From Terfezia claveryi (lineage: Eukaryota > Ascomycota > Pezizomycetes > Pezizales > Pezizaceae), in contig WHUX01000035.1 of the NCBI GenBank assembly GCA_015179025.1, positions 186,001 to 250,000 on the forward strand: a stretch of DNA of 64,000 bases. Direction: 5' to 3'. Below, one piece after another: positions 1 through 11,596 of the stretch. Position numbers and translations under genes: made by a program. The notes below the pieces were generated by a model. It was not told the DNA's origin and searched no databases. It saw only the letters and a program-made list of their open reading frames with translations. Positions within the stretch are counted from its first letter, which is position 1; every line of letters begins with the position of its first letter.

Positions 1-131
1 GTTTCTTTTTATTATATAAAAAGGAGGGAGGGGGAGAAAGATTACATTGATTTCGATTAGAATAAAAAATATGTTTGAGATGCTGGGGAGTGGGAAGGGC
101 TCAATGCTATTCGAGGGAAGAAGGGGGATAG

Positions 132-339
132 TGACGCGCTGAGAATTGTGAATTGCTCGAAAAGAGAATATGTCGGGCTTGGCACCCAGTCGTGTTGGTT
201 CTATATAATGGTCTCGTCTCGTCTTGTCACAACAGCAATCATCGAGCTTTGTTCATAGAAGACACACTGTGCAAATTGTCCTCACCAGGAGTAGTGAGTT
301 GAGCTTTACTCTGCGTGTGTCCTTTTTCATAGAGCATCA
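132..339 (+). repeat. 5' LTR
   Basis: Starts TGACGCGCTGAG and ends AGAGCATCA. A TATATAA box lies at 202-208, the expected position for an LTR promoter. It matches 2015-2222 almost throughout; I see about six differences. Confidence 0.85.
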
Positions 340-502
340 GTGGCGGTTCTAGAAAGACACGATACTCTATTCCTCTCGGTAGGCTGGAAGATCGCTGCGG
401 TGATTTCTGGGAGTGGCTGCTGCAGTAGCACTCTCTCCTTCAGATCCTTATATCTCTGTTTTTCTTTTCTCTTTCTTCAGATCTTTCTCTTAGCATATTC
501 CT

Positions 503-949
503 ATGTTTTCGTCTTTACCTATGATGTCGTTCAGTGGGGAGAAGAACACAGTCAGTGTGGAGGATTTTCTAGAGCTACTGGAGATTTTATTTGAAGGCCT
601 TGATACTTAGACTAGTGATACAGCCTGGCGTGAACGGGCCAAAGTGCTGGTATTGCAGAGCAATTTGGAAGGCAAGGCAAAACAATTCATAGTTAACTTG
701 AGGCCGGATAAAAAGACCACCTATGATGCTGCTGCCAGAGCTTTAAGGCAACGATTTTCTACACAATTCAACAAGGTCTATTGGTTTCCGGAGGTTGTTG
801 ATGCCTATGAGAAGCTTAGGGCCCAGGTACTACAAACTCAACTACCAAACCAAAACCAATCCCGATTCGGAGAGCGAGCTCAGACTCAAAGTGCTAGGGA
901 TCAGACTCCTTACACCCAAAACTCGGTCACCTATATTGATGTCCGATGA
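503..949 (+). pseudogene. gag-like fragment with in-frame stop
   Basis: An open frame from ATG 503 reads into a TAG at about 608-610 and continues in the same frame to 949. The part after the stop (LVLQSNLEGKAKQF, then TYDAAARALRQRF) looks like the alpha-helical capsid-type region of fungal LTR-retrotransposon Gag proteins. That assignment is a family resemblance read by eye. The single in-frame stop and the missing downstream domains make it non-functional as it stands. It sits directly inside the 5' LTR, as gag should. Confidence 0.55.
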
Positions 950-1729
950 AGACTTGGGATTAGTCCCAGAAGCCAATCCAGTGGGATTGATCACTACCAC
1001 AGTCTCAGAAACCCCTCCGGCGGGAATGGTCAACATTGCAGATGAGTTGGTGGAGTCAGTGGAGAAAGACTTAATAATACATGTTGTGCATTTGCCTGAT
1101 GAAAACTTGGGACTAGTCCCAGAAACTGATCCAGCAGGAACAATCACTATCGCAGATGAGCTAGTGGTGGATGAAACCAATCCGAAGGCAGCTATCTCTA
1201 TGAAGACTTAGGTCTAGTTTCAACAACCAATCCGGTGGAAACAATCACTATTTCAGATGAGTTGGTGGTGGATGAAAAGTAATCCGAAGGCAGCCATCTT
1301 CAGCAAGTTTAAAGTATTATTGATCAGATATCTCACACCCAAACTATCATGGTAGCCTATATTGAGCATCTATCTGGTGAAGACTCAGGACTGGTTTTAA
1401 TGACCAATCCGATGGGAATGATCACTATTGTACCTGAGTTAGCAGAGTCAGTGAAAAAAGAGGTAGATCCAGAGGATTGGAAACAAGTGTCCACCTTTGT
1501 TGAAGATAAAAGAATGGAAGTAACTGGACATACTCATACCAAATCCCCAACTGATCACAAACCGAAATGTCATGTCAAGATATTGGAGTGGGATCTGGAG
1601 AAGTCATTGAGGCAAATACTGAACATGGGATTAATCACAGGTCAGCTTGCTGTCTATGGGGATATCTATGATCCAGGTGAGGGTAGTATTTACAGTATAG
1701 AATGGATGCGTCATTGTCGAAGGGGATAA
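937..1729 (+). pseudogene. Diverged internal peptide repeats of the LTR element
   Basis: Four imperfect copies of a unit reading roughly DLGLVPEtNPvGtITIadEL start near 948, 1101, 1207 and 1380. The first two share one frame (the frame open over 795-1211). The third is shifted and stops soon after. The fourth sits in the frame 1349-1729. The repeated region follows gag where other elements encode pol, so it may be a spacer or a captured repeat. I do not recognise the unit in a named family. No catalytic motif is visible. Confidence 0.45.
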
Positions 1730-2014
1730 AGGTGAAGGAGGTTATAAAATGCTTATGGGGTGAAGAAATGGTCGTTTATTTGAATTTACATTTTGTCTCG
1801 CTGCGCTTTGATTTTTCGTCGCTTTTCCTCGGGGTGTGAATTCCTTTTTCTTTCTGCTAGATAGATAGGGTGTCGATATCTTTTTCTCTGAGTCTTGTAG
1901 CTTTGTTCTGAAAGTGGATGGGTAGTTTGATATTATGCGTTGGTTTATTTTTCCTCTTTTGTTACCTGCACTGGAGCCTTGGAAACATGTCGAGGAAAAA
2001 TAATGGAGTGAATC

Positions 2015-2222
2015 TGACGCGCTGAGAATTGTGAATTGCTCGAAAAAGGAATATGTCGGGCTTGGCACCCAGTCGTGTTGGTTCTATATAATGGTCTCGT
2101 CTCGTCTTGTCACAACAGCAATCATCGAGCTTTGTTCATAGAAGACACACTGTGCAGATTGACCTCACCAGGAGTAGTGAGTTGAGCTTTACTCTGTGTG
2201 TGTCCTTTTTCACAGAGCATCA
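2015..2222 (+). repeat. 3' LTR
   Basis: Direct copy of 132-339. It is preceded by a short purine-rich stretch (GAGGAAAAA, 1992-2000), which could be part of the plus-strand priming tract, though it is not directly adjacent. Confidence 0.85.
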
Positions 2223-4024
2223 ATAGAGTAGAGCGAAGCTAAACCGAAACAGAATACCCTACCCCACCCCCTCCCTTGCATAACATCTGCTACCTCACCC
2301 CTCCTCCACCCTGAGGCTCTGGCGTTTTTGTTTATAATTGCCCCCTTTCTTTCACTACACCTAACCATATATCTCTGTAACACAAGAAGCTTGATACTGA
2401 TTATGAAAGCCTTACACTACTTGACTTCTCACAGCTCTAGCTGAGCCTCTACATAGTAAAATCTTATAGAATTAAATAGCAATTGCAGTTTCAAATGTAC
2501 GCATACAATAGAATTGCCTCTAATTATGACAAATAAAATAGCAGCAGTCCCTGATTGTAATGAAATTTGTCCTTTTACCCTGAACTTTGGTTGCAAGTTT
2601 CGAGGTAGGTTAAGTCCAAACAAACATATTTGCGCGTAAAAAGAACTCACTGTCCTGGCCGGTCATAGCATCCCCCTTTTTTTTTTGCAACTATTTCTCT
2701 TTTGCCAACGAAATTAGACTTCATAAGTAAAGTTTTTTGCTGGAGTTTACCACCGAGACCTAGAATTTTACCTAGGAGTTTTACCTAGCCTGGGGGGGAT
2801 TTAGTCTAGTTTTAGTCTGGAACCTGCCTATGTCTATGAGCTTGTTATGAACTGATACTGGACTACCAATAATAGGTAGGGCGGTTCTTGTGCGGGTGCG
2901 TGGCCCGTTGACAGTAACTAGGTATATGAGGGTTAAGGGTAGGATAGTACTGGATATTTAGGTAGGCAGACAAGAGCGAGGTTGGCAAGATAACAGGTGG
3001 ATATAATCGGTGGCTTGGGCGAGACTAGAGGCGTACAAGGTACGGTATTCTGAGCTAGTGATAGATATATACTGGCGGAATGGACCGAATTCCATAACGG
3101 ACCAGAACATATATATATGAAATTGTTGAGGGACTAAATAGTAGGTACGATGGAGCTTACTATCACCTAGGTACTGGGTAATGATCGACTACGTACTTAG
3201 TGATGAGCGATTGAACTACATATTCAGTTACTTCTTTACACTATGCAACGAGATCAAAGAATAACCTTGCCTATGGCTTAATTATAGTCGCTGAATTTGG
3301 TTGTTGCATCGAGAGCCCGATCAGAATTACCTGAACGTGCTACAGTACTTACAACTTACAACCTGGGCAATAAGAAGAAAAAAGATATTTAAGCACCTTT
3401 AAGGGCTAATGTATTCTGAGTAGATGGAATAAATTGATTGAGGTAATTCACATACGCGGGGGGGTGTCATAGTTTAGCGAGACTACAACGGACAACCAGC
3501 GGGAGAGGTAGATACATAAGAGACTGGACACGAGAATTAACAGCCGCCGGGAAGGGCAGGAACGATTCAGCTCCCTTTCCATTATTATCCCGCCCATTAT
3601 CTTTTCCCCTCAAACCAACAAACTTGCCAGGGGTTTGAGTGCCCCCCCGGTTTGGAGCTCGCTTGGTAACGTTGGTTCCATCCAATGTTTCCTCCATCTG
3701 ATGATGACTTAGCTACTTGGATGCGCCTCGAGCGAATTTTTTTTTTTTTCTTTTTTTTTTCACGTAGGATTGGGCGTGGTTAGGTTCTATTCCATCCCGG
3801 CGACTTGCCTAATACTACAGATTTAATCCGAGAGTCATTACCCTCATTTCTTGGCATGACGCTATGTACTACCATCAAGCTGAATTCGACCCTTGGAAAA
3901 AACCTCGTTGGAACAAAGCCTCTTGACGAAACCCCGGAGCTTGTTCACCTGCCGCTCGCATCCAATTCCACCCAGGGGAGAGCTGTGGAGTACGATATAG
4001 GCATCTAAGACACAGTTGGTCGCG
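2223..4024. other. Intergenic, no gene seen
   Basis: Open frames here are short and without recognisable domains. A T-rich tract lies at about 3738-3761, some 260 bp upstream of the MIC19 start, and could be part of its promoter. Confidence 0.5.
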
Positions 4025-4708
4025 ATGGGGAACAACCCGAGTAAACCGACGGAGCATATCTTCTATGGGTACGTTGCACCAACCCCAATGAGTGCGAGGA
4101 TACAACTCGAGCATGAGTTTAGCTGATACCTATCTATGGTGGGCATGGCAGGGAGACTCCCGTCCAATTCTCACACAACTTGCTGAGCGCCCTCGAGGGC
4201 TCTCACGAGGTACCCTATCCCTTCCCTCGCCTCACAACTTCCCCACTAAATTACCCTACCCTACCCTACTCCATCACAGTCCGATTCCAGCCGGCAAAAG
4301 TCCTCCGACGTCCACATCGCACAACTCGTCCATTCCGAGCTTCAGCGCCTCCAGTCCCGGGAAGACGAACTGCTGTCTCAACTCTCCTCCACCATCTCCA
4401 CTCCCTCCACCCCTTCCAACACCACAACAGAAACAACCGATGTTGACCCCACAGACGCCCTAACCCTTTCCCGCGCGTCCCTCGCGAATAAAGTCACCGA
4501 GATTAAACACCGGTTAGAAAACATCCCCGGCGGAAGCGGCGTAGGAGAGGATGAAGATGAGGAGGTGAAAAGGGCGAGAGGGGAGGTGGTAAAGTGTTTG
4601 AGAGGGAAGGATAGGAGGCCCTTGGATTGTTGGGCGGAAGTGCAGGCGTTTAAAGATGTAGCAAGCAGGAGGGAGAGGGGCTTCGTGGTGGGGGTTGTGG
4701 GAAAGTGA
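4025..4708 (+). CDS. MIC19: MICOS complex subunit MIC19 (AIM13-like)
   Basis: Three exons, join(4025..4068, 4152..4209, 4280..4708), sum to 531 nt and encode 176 aa. The introns (83 and 70 bp) begin GTACGT and GTACCC and end CAG. The protein opens MGNNPSK, which fits an N-myristoylation signal (Gly2 with Ser6-Lys7). ETPVQFSHNLL follows, then a charged helical and probably coiled-coil middle (about 40-70), a Ser/Thr-rich linker, and a C-terminal CHCH-type segment with VVKCL and PLDCWAEVQAFK. This is the order seen in fungal Mic19/Aim13, a peripheral inner-membrane protein that helps hold mitochondrial cristae junctions. The two cysteines near the end are the likely disulfide pair. The gene looks intact and stands alone. 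Identification is from motif order, not a search. Confidence 0.85.
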
Positions 4709-5958
4709 TTGGTTGGTTGGATGAGTCGAAGTTTAGAGAAGCGATGGGAGAGGGACTACAGGGACTGGGGTTGAGATTGGGTGGGGGGAAGGGGTGGTTG
4801 TTTGATATTCCCATTATACTTTAAAGGTTGCTGTGTTTTTATCTTTTTGCGGGATACGGTCTTCGGGGTGTATAATAGTGGGTTGCTCTGATGATGCTAG
4901 AATGCGAGTTGTCAATTGTGTATATGGTGGATATAAGAAGCATTCATGTTTAAGCATGTGGTTCATTCGTGTATGCAATCAACGCCTGTTTTTTTTTTTT
5001 TAATATTTTTATATTTATATTTTTTTTTTTGTGAGCAAGAAGGAAGGAAATAGAAAAAAATGACTGTCTTTTTAGATGACAGCACAGACAGATAGATAGC
5101 ATGTACATGCCATATGCGTTGGTGTGTCTTAACGACGTTGATACATAGGAACATATATTTTATATATATAAATACATGTTATACCTCCCTACTGGCACCA
5201 CCTGCAGACTGATTTCATGAGGGGTCAAGCCATGAAATGCTTGTATCAATACTTCTCTTCCCAATTTCTTTTCTTTTTTTTTTTTTTTTGCCAAAAGCCG
5301 CTCAATATGTAAATGTAGGCATCTAGGCTCACAAGAATTATAAAAATAAAAAATAAAAAAAATGAGATATACTGGTACGGAGTGCCCCAGTAAGGTTGAA
5401 AACCCTCTCTCCCCTCGAGCAAATATCAACATCTTATGCCCCACAATCCCAGCAAATCCAACTCCTTCACACCTTCCTCTCTCCCTATAGGTACGCTCCT
5501 TCATCCTCGTGTCTCTCCCTCCTCCAAACTCAAAATACTCCAGACACCACATCCAACCTCTCCCTTTCAACCATCGCAATCTGTATCTGTGCGTGGGGGT
5601 AAAACGAGGGAGAGGGGGACAGTAAGGCTGGGGGAATAAAAACCGAGTGAAATAAATAGTTTTTTCTGGCTTTTTTTTTTTTTTTCGTACCCCCCCCCCC
5701 CCCTTTCAAAACTAGCTTGGTTTCTAGTTCAAAAACTCAGCAACATTCCTTTTTCTGTTCCTGGTTTTTTTAGCTCGAAGTCTGGTACTTTCATTACATA
5801 TAACTTTTATATTTCTCTGCACATAAGTTGATATCATCAATAATAGATCTTCCCTTAATTGCAATGTTAAAGTTTTTCAAAAAGTGAAAATTTCTATCCT
5901 TCTCGCCACCTGAATCCATCAGCAAACACACATCCCGCTATACAAATGATTGCCCAAT
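4709..5958. other. MIC19 3' flank and low-complexity intergenic DNA
   Basis: Contains T-rich runs near 4990, 5030 and 5275, and a T run followed by a run of about 16 C near 5670-5704. No coding frame here carries a recognisable domain. The 139-aa reverse frame at 5160-5579 crosses simple repeats and is not convincing. Confidence 0.5.
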
Positions 5959-5959
5959 A

Positions 5960-6515
5960 CTACGGGGTACTCACGGCTCCAATTCATAGTCCCTAAATTT
6001 CCTAATATCTCCAACAACCCATTCAACTCTCCATCTACTTCTCCCCTCTTCACAGAATCATTCAATTCCAGATCCCTCAATATCTCCAATAACACTCTCA
6101 CTTGGCCATTATAATGCGTGCCAATCTCTGTCTCCACAGTCTCGGTACAAGCCATCGCTCCACTCCCACCGCATACCCCGCGATATTCCACTGTGGGTAC
6201 ATAGCAGTCAGTTGGATGATATATTTGGCAAGGATATGTTGAGAAGGTATTAAGGTGGTGGAGTTCTTGGTCCCACATATGCCGGATAAGAGGTTTAAGA
6301 CGCCTGTCGTGCTTCAGAACGGCATATTGTCCGGAGTAATTGAAATTGGCACCAAAGTTCACCAGCTTGATATACACGAAATTGTTTAGTAATATGTCAC
6401 CGAGGATTGTAGAATAAAACTCACTAGGGTCACAACATGCTTTCATTTCTTGTTCGTAACGGGCATAATATGTGGATTCCAACCGCATTTGGTTGTTGAG
6501 CGAGAGAACGGGGAT
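5960..6515 (-). pseudogene. Decayed COQ7-like (demethoxyubiquinone hydroxylase) copy
   Basis: On the reverse strand the frame contains PLIRHMWDQELHHLNTF (near 6270) and AMACTETVETEIGTHYN (near 6130). These are hallmark blocks of Coq7, the di-iron enzyme of ubiquinone synthesis in mitochondria. The upstream block that should carry the first iron ligands is out of frame: AGE and GANF and IYSGQ can be read only by changing frame twice within about 40 bp (6320-6365). The block between the two clear motifs (a match to the AKY..YP.W..AGYAVG region) is also shifted, and the following short stretch appears deleted. A related C-terminal piece is shifted near 5985. A working copy must lie elsewhere if the organism makes ubiquinone. 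Confidence 0.7.
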
Positions 6516-6894
6516 CATTGCCGAAAGATTAAAGCATATAAAGCACTTAGTGCAGTAGTATGTGACCCCCCCCCCCCAATCCTTTTTTTTTAAAAACCCA
6601 ATACTCATCCCCTTGAACAGCGAGCTACCTATACGCCTTGCAATTCCTGGCCTCAATGCAGGTGAGCAGGAGGTAACTCATCTTCTTTGCGAAATTGGTC
6701 AACTACCATTTCCTATCCAGAAACTGCTTGCTATAGAACTGGATGCTGTTGCAGATCACATTGAGAAAGCCAAGGAGATGCCTAATTTTGATAAGGATTT
6801 GCAGTGTCAATTGCAAGTTTCATTGGCAATAACTTACATGTCGATACATGACCAAAAGTTTGTAAGATATCAGGATACTACTGATAAAGACGTC

Positions 6895-8230
6895 GCTTAA
6901 GCTCAACCCATAATGAATAGGGAGGATAGTCTGTAACATTAAAACCATACTTGTCGAGAAATGCTACTGTATGGATAGGTTAATTGTCATGTTGAAACAC
7001 AGGATCAAGAATTCCCTCCGCATATATCGCCTCCCTGACTCGGAAGAGATGACTCTTCAAAATCTTCTTGTATGTGCTTGTATTATTCCGCCTATCCAGT
7101 AAAGCTGTAAAACCACCCCCCTGTTTGCAACCACTAAAACAACCCCAAACCATGACCGTAATATCTCAAGCCACGGGTATGAGGGGTATTATGGAAGCGA
7201 GGTGGCTCCTAGGAGGAAATAGAAGATGTAATAAAACCACTAGCTCAGTGGTTATTTTTCTTACGAAGCCGGTCAACTTTCATGTGCGGGAGGGTTATAC
7301 AAGGATGATGATGGCTCCGGTTGAGGCATATGATTTCAATAGAGGTCGGATGAGGGAGGAGATGACTTTCGGGCTCGGGTCCAGATGCAGGGTAAGTTGG
7401 GTCATACATAGTTTCTTTACGTTGGTGGGTCACAGATGTACGTAAAGAGAGGCTTTTCGATATCCCATCATGATCTTAGGTCGATTGCGGGTATAGACTA
7501 TTTAAAAAAATATATATATACATATCTCAAGCCGCTCTAGTTTGTAAAGATTAGCCCAAGTCTCTGCTACAATTTAAAAGAAGTATTAATATTATACCTT
7601 TTTGGTACCACACATTCAGGCTGATATGTCTCGCCAGCTGAGCAAAATACCCATATTGAAATTGCTTTTTTACCTCTTTCTAGGCTACATTCATCGCTCC
7701 AAATCACTCCTTCAGAATCTTCTTCTATCCAATCTTTTCTAGCTATTGCCCATGCTAGTCGTTTAGCTGCAATACCAGAATCCAATGGACGTTGCTTTTC
7801 TGGCCCTCCACTTCCAAGTTTCTTTGCCTCGGAGGAATGTATACAACATTGTTTTTAATAACTTAAACCTGGCAACACCATAGGTACTTCCTATTATTGT
7901 TAATTAGTATACTAGTAACCAATAAATATAGAAGCTTAATCATACCCAGGGTTTAAATGTTTTCATTTTTTTTCATTTCAAAAATTCAACTATTGCATCC
8001 TCTTGTTCTGGAGACATACTTTTTGGACGTCCAGACCTAGGTATATTTTCATGCGTGCCTTGAGTCTCATATTCCACTAGAAAGTTCTTGACTGTTTGCC
8101 ATTTGAGCTTCTGTCAATTGGCAGTCATGATAGGCAAGATCCTTCCTTCTTCAAGTTCGACATCTCATGGCGCTTTGGTTGTTAGTAATAGCTCATGCCG
8201 CTGTCTAGCTGGAACGATATTAGCCGACAT
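6895..8230 (-). pseudogene. Tc1/mariner-like transposase remnant, interrupted
   Basis: Reading the reverse strand from ATG at 8230: an N-terminal helix-turn-helix region with stops; then GRPKSMSPEQEDAIVEF near 8000; then EGVIWSDECSLERG (7670-7710), carrying the first catalytic Asp; then, after an interruption, TVMVWGCFSG (about 7125-7155) and ILDPVFQHDN (6990-7020), carrying the second Asp; then DYPPYSLW (6905-6930) in the position of the conserved PPYSPDLNP block, which has lost its final residues. Several stop codons and frame changes make it dead. The gap at 7161-7533 is filled by a separate inserted fragment. Confidence 0.75.
7161..7533 (+). mobile_element. Retroposed LINE-type ORF1 fragment inside the Tc1 remnant
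   Basis: ATATCTCAAGCC occurs at 7161-7172 and again at 7522-7533. Between them lie 349 bp ending in an A/T-rich tail (TTAAAAAAATATATATATAC). The insert encodes on the plus strand ARWLLGGNRR and TSSVVIFL, closely similar to the reverse-strand fragment at 54924-55640. A 12-bp duplication plus an A-rich tail fits target-primed reverse transcription of a truncated RNA. Confidence 0.65.
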
Positions 8231-9399
8231 TGTTTTGTATCTTAATGTCCTACTTGAAGGGGTTGAATACTAGACAACTGATAGAATCTGAACATGCCCT
8301 GCTTTTGTTCTATTGAGATTGTATTCACATTCTATTGGCGAACATATATATCCTGCCTCTAAGTGGTCGTTCATATGCAGGGTAGCCACTGAATTTTATG
8401 CGTCCCAGTCACTTACTGAACCAGACTGTATGTTAATGAGTGTAAAAATCAATGATAAAGATAGTTAAAAGCTCCCAACGGGTAAAGAGCGCAAAAGAAC
8501 CTGTAAAAGCAGGGAAAAAAATAACTGGCCTACAGAGCAACCTAATGACTAACGCCTATCAAGGAAGACAAAGAAAACAAGTTCGCCATTAATCTCACCC
8601 TCCCTTCCTTAGCTAGATGTTCAACCCGCAATATTCGCCCCTTTCCCAGCTATATATATATTCAGCATGCCGTATATGTAATATTCGCCCCTTCCCCAGC
8701 TGTATGCTCAACCCGCCATATATACAATATCAGCCCGTTCCCCAGCTTGACGTGCAACCACCTAGCCAAATGGCCATTTTATTTTTTTCGTATCCACCAC
8801 ACCCGTGTTTACCCTGAATTTACCAATATAGAAGTCTTGTTTTCCTTGTTCTACGTTTACTTACCTTCTATCACAGTATAGCCAGTTCACGCCTATTTCC
8901 AGTGCACATATGCGGGGAGGGAAAATAAAAGATATGTACGTACACGTACCTACATATGTAGTAAGAATAGGAGAAAATTCCAAAGAAGGGGGGGAAGGGG
9001 CAGCTCGAACCAGCCGCACCTCCGTGTATAGACCATTTCGTTAGACTGGTGAATGGGCCGGGCCCCATTGCTAGGCGTAACTGTTTCCCAGTCGTGTCGA
9101 ATAATCACCCCTCCCGTTCCAAAAGCCAAAGCAAATTTCCCAATGCGAATTCAAAAATGCGTCCCGTGATGCCATATCAATAATAATTGCCAACCAAATT
9201 GCAGAAATAAGGTAGTGAAAATATAAACAGACAAAAGATAAAGATGGTAGCAATGCAAAGCAAGCCACCAGAAAAAGAAAAAAAAACAATCATAAGCAGT
9301 AACCGGAAAGCCGAAACCACCACAAGGATCAACGTAATAGAGAAGGAAGAAAGAAGGAAAACCTGATGCTAGCAATAACGCCAGTGACTAAAGTAGACC
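8231..9399. other. Intergenic, no gene seen
   Basis: A-rich and AT-rich DNA. The motif ATATTCGCCCCTTYCCCAGCT recurs loosely at about 8632, 8682 and 8727, a small degenerate tandem array. No convincing coding frame. Confidence 0.45.
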
Positions 9400-10116
9400 C
9401 TAGCAGGACGTATGAGTGCGCACAAGAAGCCCCTCTCCCCGGTGCCCCATAATCTCAACGAGCGTCACCTCAGAAGCACTAGAGATCTTCCTTCCCACTA
9501 CGTTCGCAGCAGCATGCTTCTCTGCGAGCCTTGCTCCCTCCTCTGACTGTATCCGACTTCTGGAGTGTTCCCCCTTTGTATTATCTCGCCAACACAGGCT
9601 GGAAATCCAGTTTCCCACCTTCTTCCCACATCTTCTAACCTTTTCCCTTCTCTTCCCCCGAGCCTTCTCCGGTTCCGCAATATGCTCAGTAAACCGCGTA
9701 GTTTGAGAGTCAGCGGCAGCTTGCAAATTTGGTCGTTGTTCAGCTCTCGATGGGGTTTGTGATGTTGCTGGAGAGAAATTCATAGTGGCCCCCGGTGCGG
9801 GTAAGGCAACGCCATATTGCGAACATCCGGCCAATGCGGCAATTATATAGCATGAAATTGGGGTCCTCTCCTTCTTTTCCCGGGCATGTGGTGCTTTCGG
9901 CCGTTTGCTCTCAGTCCTATTTCTTGGGGTTGAAGGAGCAGCAGTAGAATTTGCGGAAAAGGCAGAGGAGGCTCTTCGGGGGGAAGAAGGTTTTCGTTCC
10001 GCCTGGGTTTCGCCAAATAGCGGTCTGGGGTTGCTGCAGTGGTGAGGGTAAGGATATGCTACATGTGGCAGGGCTGCCATGTTCGGTGGGTAGAGCATTG
10101 CCGAGGGCATTAGCAT
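9400..10116 (-). CDS. Hypothetical protein, single exon
   Basis: An uninterrupted 238-codon frame with an ATG at 10116. The protein is rich in Pro, Ser, Ala, Arg and Lys. It has a disordered basic N-terminal half (repeated SPR/TPR/KRP patterns), one short hydrophobic stretch around residues 93-110 (CYIIAALAGCS, then VALPAPG) and a mixed-charge C-terminus. The third-position G/C preference resembles that of the real genes nearby, which favours coding. I do not recognise the family. An intron near the hydrophobic stretch cannot be excluded; it could also be chance in a GC-rich patch. Confidence 0.45.
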   Translation of the reverse strand: MLMPSAMLYPPNMAALPHVAYPYPHHCSNPRPLFGETQAERKPSSPRRASSAFSANSTAAPSTPRNRTESKRPKAPHAREKKERTPISCYIIAALAGCSQYGVALPAPGATMNFSPATSQTPSRAEQRPNLQAAADSQTTRFTEHIAEPEKARGKRREKVRRCGKKVGNWISSLCWRDNTKGEHSRSRIQSEEGARLAEKHAAANVVGRKISSASEVTLVEIMGHRGEGLLVRTHTSC

Positions 10117-11464
10117 AACAAAACTGAATGTACCTCGTGGCGAGTGGCACTTGTTGTATTAATTAATACGGAAGCGAGGACTGCGGTGTGCTGTCGGGTC
10201 TGATATTGGCTGTAGCAGTGCTATGAGATAAGAAATAAACCGCGGAGTCAGGAATCGGGCACAGTATCTACTACAGCTATATATACACCAAATCGGACCA
10301 CCAGTCCCCCAACCTCAGCCCACAACGGCTGCGTCCAAATGTATGTGGTGTAGTGTAAGGTGTTGAGAATTGATCTGTCAATTCGCATGTCTCAGTCGAA
10401 CTACGTCTCCGCGGTAGCATCGACCACCATACCAACTGAGTCGGCAGTAGGTAGTACAGCGGACAAAGCTGTCCAGAAACGGCTTTGCATGATACCATCT
10501 AGCACATTTCTGAGAAAACGAGGGCATGCCTTTCAGCCTTTGCTAATCACAACCCCATCCCCGACAAAGCGATCGTGGCGTGAACTCTATTGTTGGTTGG
10601 CTGTGCGGGTCCCCGGTAATATCCAGCACCATTACACGGACGGAAGCGAACCCAAAAAGTAGGTACCGGTGGTGGGGTCCCCGGGTATGACAGTGCCCTA
10701 GGTACTACCTACCTAAGTAGTACTGTCTTCATAGTCGGCATCTCCTGAATCAGAGAGTACATACCGACTTGCTAAGAGGGCTGAAGCAGCATGGAAGAAC
10801 TAATCGCAATTAAAATGACGGCACTGGCTCGATTTACCTAGAGGAACAGATCCGTCGCAGACGCTGTATCTTAACCAGGCTACTGTATCTTTTGGTGCTG
10901 AGTTCAGCTGAAGGAAATTTGATGCTGATAGGTATGGGACTGGACGGAATAAGCCGTCTTGCTTTTTGTGGCGTTCGCTGCATCTGTACCGGTAGCCCTG
11001 TTCGTCACGTTACGAATATATCTCATGTGCACATCCCATTGGTTTTGTAGCAGAATTCCGGTGTGCGGCAACTTAAAATACCTGATACGTTAGATCACCC
11101 TATATCAATGGGTAGTGGTGCAGTACGTACTCGCGATGTAATCCTCCAATACTGGTTTGCATTCTTCAATAAACATACCACAGACATTACTCCGTACGGA
11201 TATGGTCTCAGTTCTATGGCCTCCCACTGGCTAAACCACATCATCAGTTGTCTTACTTTCTCTTACTGTCCCAACCTCTCAATTTACCAGATATCGCCGA
11301 CATGTCAATTGGCCAAATATCAATCATGGAATTCACCATATATCACTCCTTCCCTGACCCTCAACCTTTCAACCAACTCTTCCCTAACATCTTAATTCAT
11401 CAAGTATATTGCCCTTTTTCCCCCTCTTAAATTTCTTATATTGACTCAATTTCCTAGATATTAA
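10117..11464. other. Intergenic, no gene seen
   Basis: Only short unrelated frames. A pyrimidine-rich stretch lies at about 11255-11430. Nothing recognisable. Confidence 0.45.
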
Positions 11465-11595
11465 CCTCCAATCGCACACCCCCTGGACCTGCCAATCGAG
11501 CACTTCCCGAAACCTCCAATTGAGCACCCCAACCTACCAATCGAGCACCTCCCGAACCTGCCAATTGAGCAATCCCAACCTGCCAATTCAATTAG
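11465..11595 (+). repeat. Degenerate tandem repeat, unit about 22-26 bp
   Basis: About six copies of a unit resembling CCTGCCAATCGAGCACYTCC follow one another, varying in length by a few bases. It lies just upstream of the Tc1-like remnant. Confidence 0.75.
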
Positions 11596-11596
11596 G

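Larger units (their letters stand above)
132..2222 (+). mobile_element. Short non-autonomous LTR retrotransposon with direct LTRs
   Basis: Two 208-bp direct repeats (132-339 and 2015-2222) differ at only a handful of sites and bound an interior of about 1.7 kb. Each begins TG and ends CA. ATAG lies directly before the left copy (128-131) and directly after the right copy (2223-2226), a likely 4-bp target-site duplication. Just inside the left LTR, TGGCGGTTCT (341-350) fits a tRNA-type primer-binding site. The interior has a broken gag-like frame and a diverged peptide repeat, with no protease, reverse transcriptase or integrase frame seen. It would need proteins supplied in trans. High LTR similarity points to a fairly recent insertion. 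Confidence 0.85.

Noticed and set aside
5160..5579. 139-codon reverse open frame
   Set aside because: It crosses T/A-rich simple repeats, has no recognisable domain and no splice or promoter support.
10360..10662. 100-codon forward frame
   Set aside because: No homology recognised, no promoter or splice context; reverse strand is also open.
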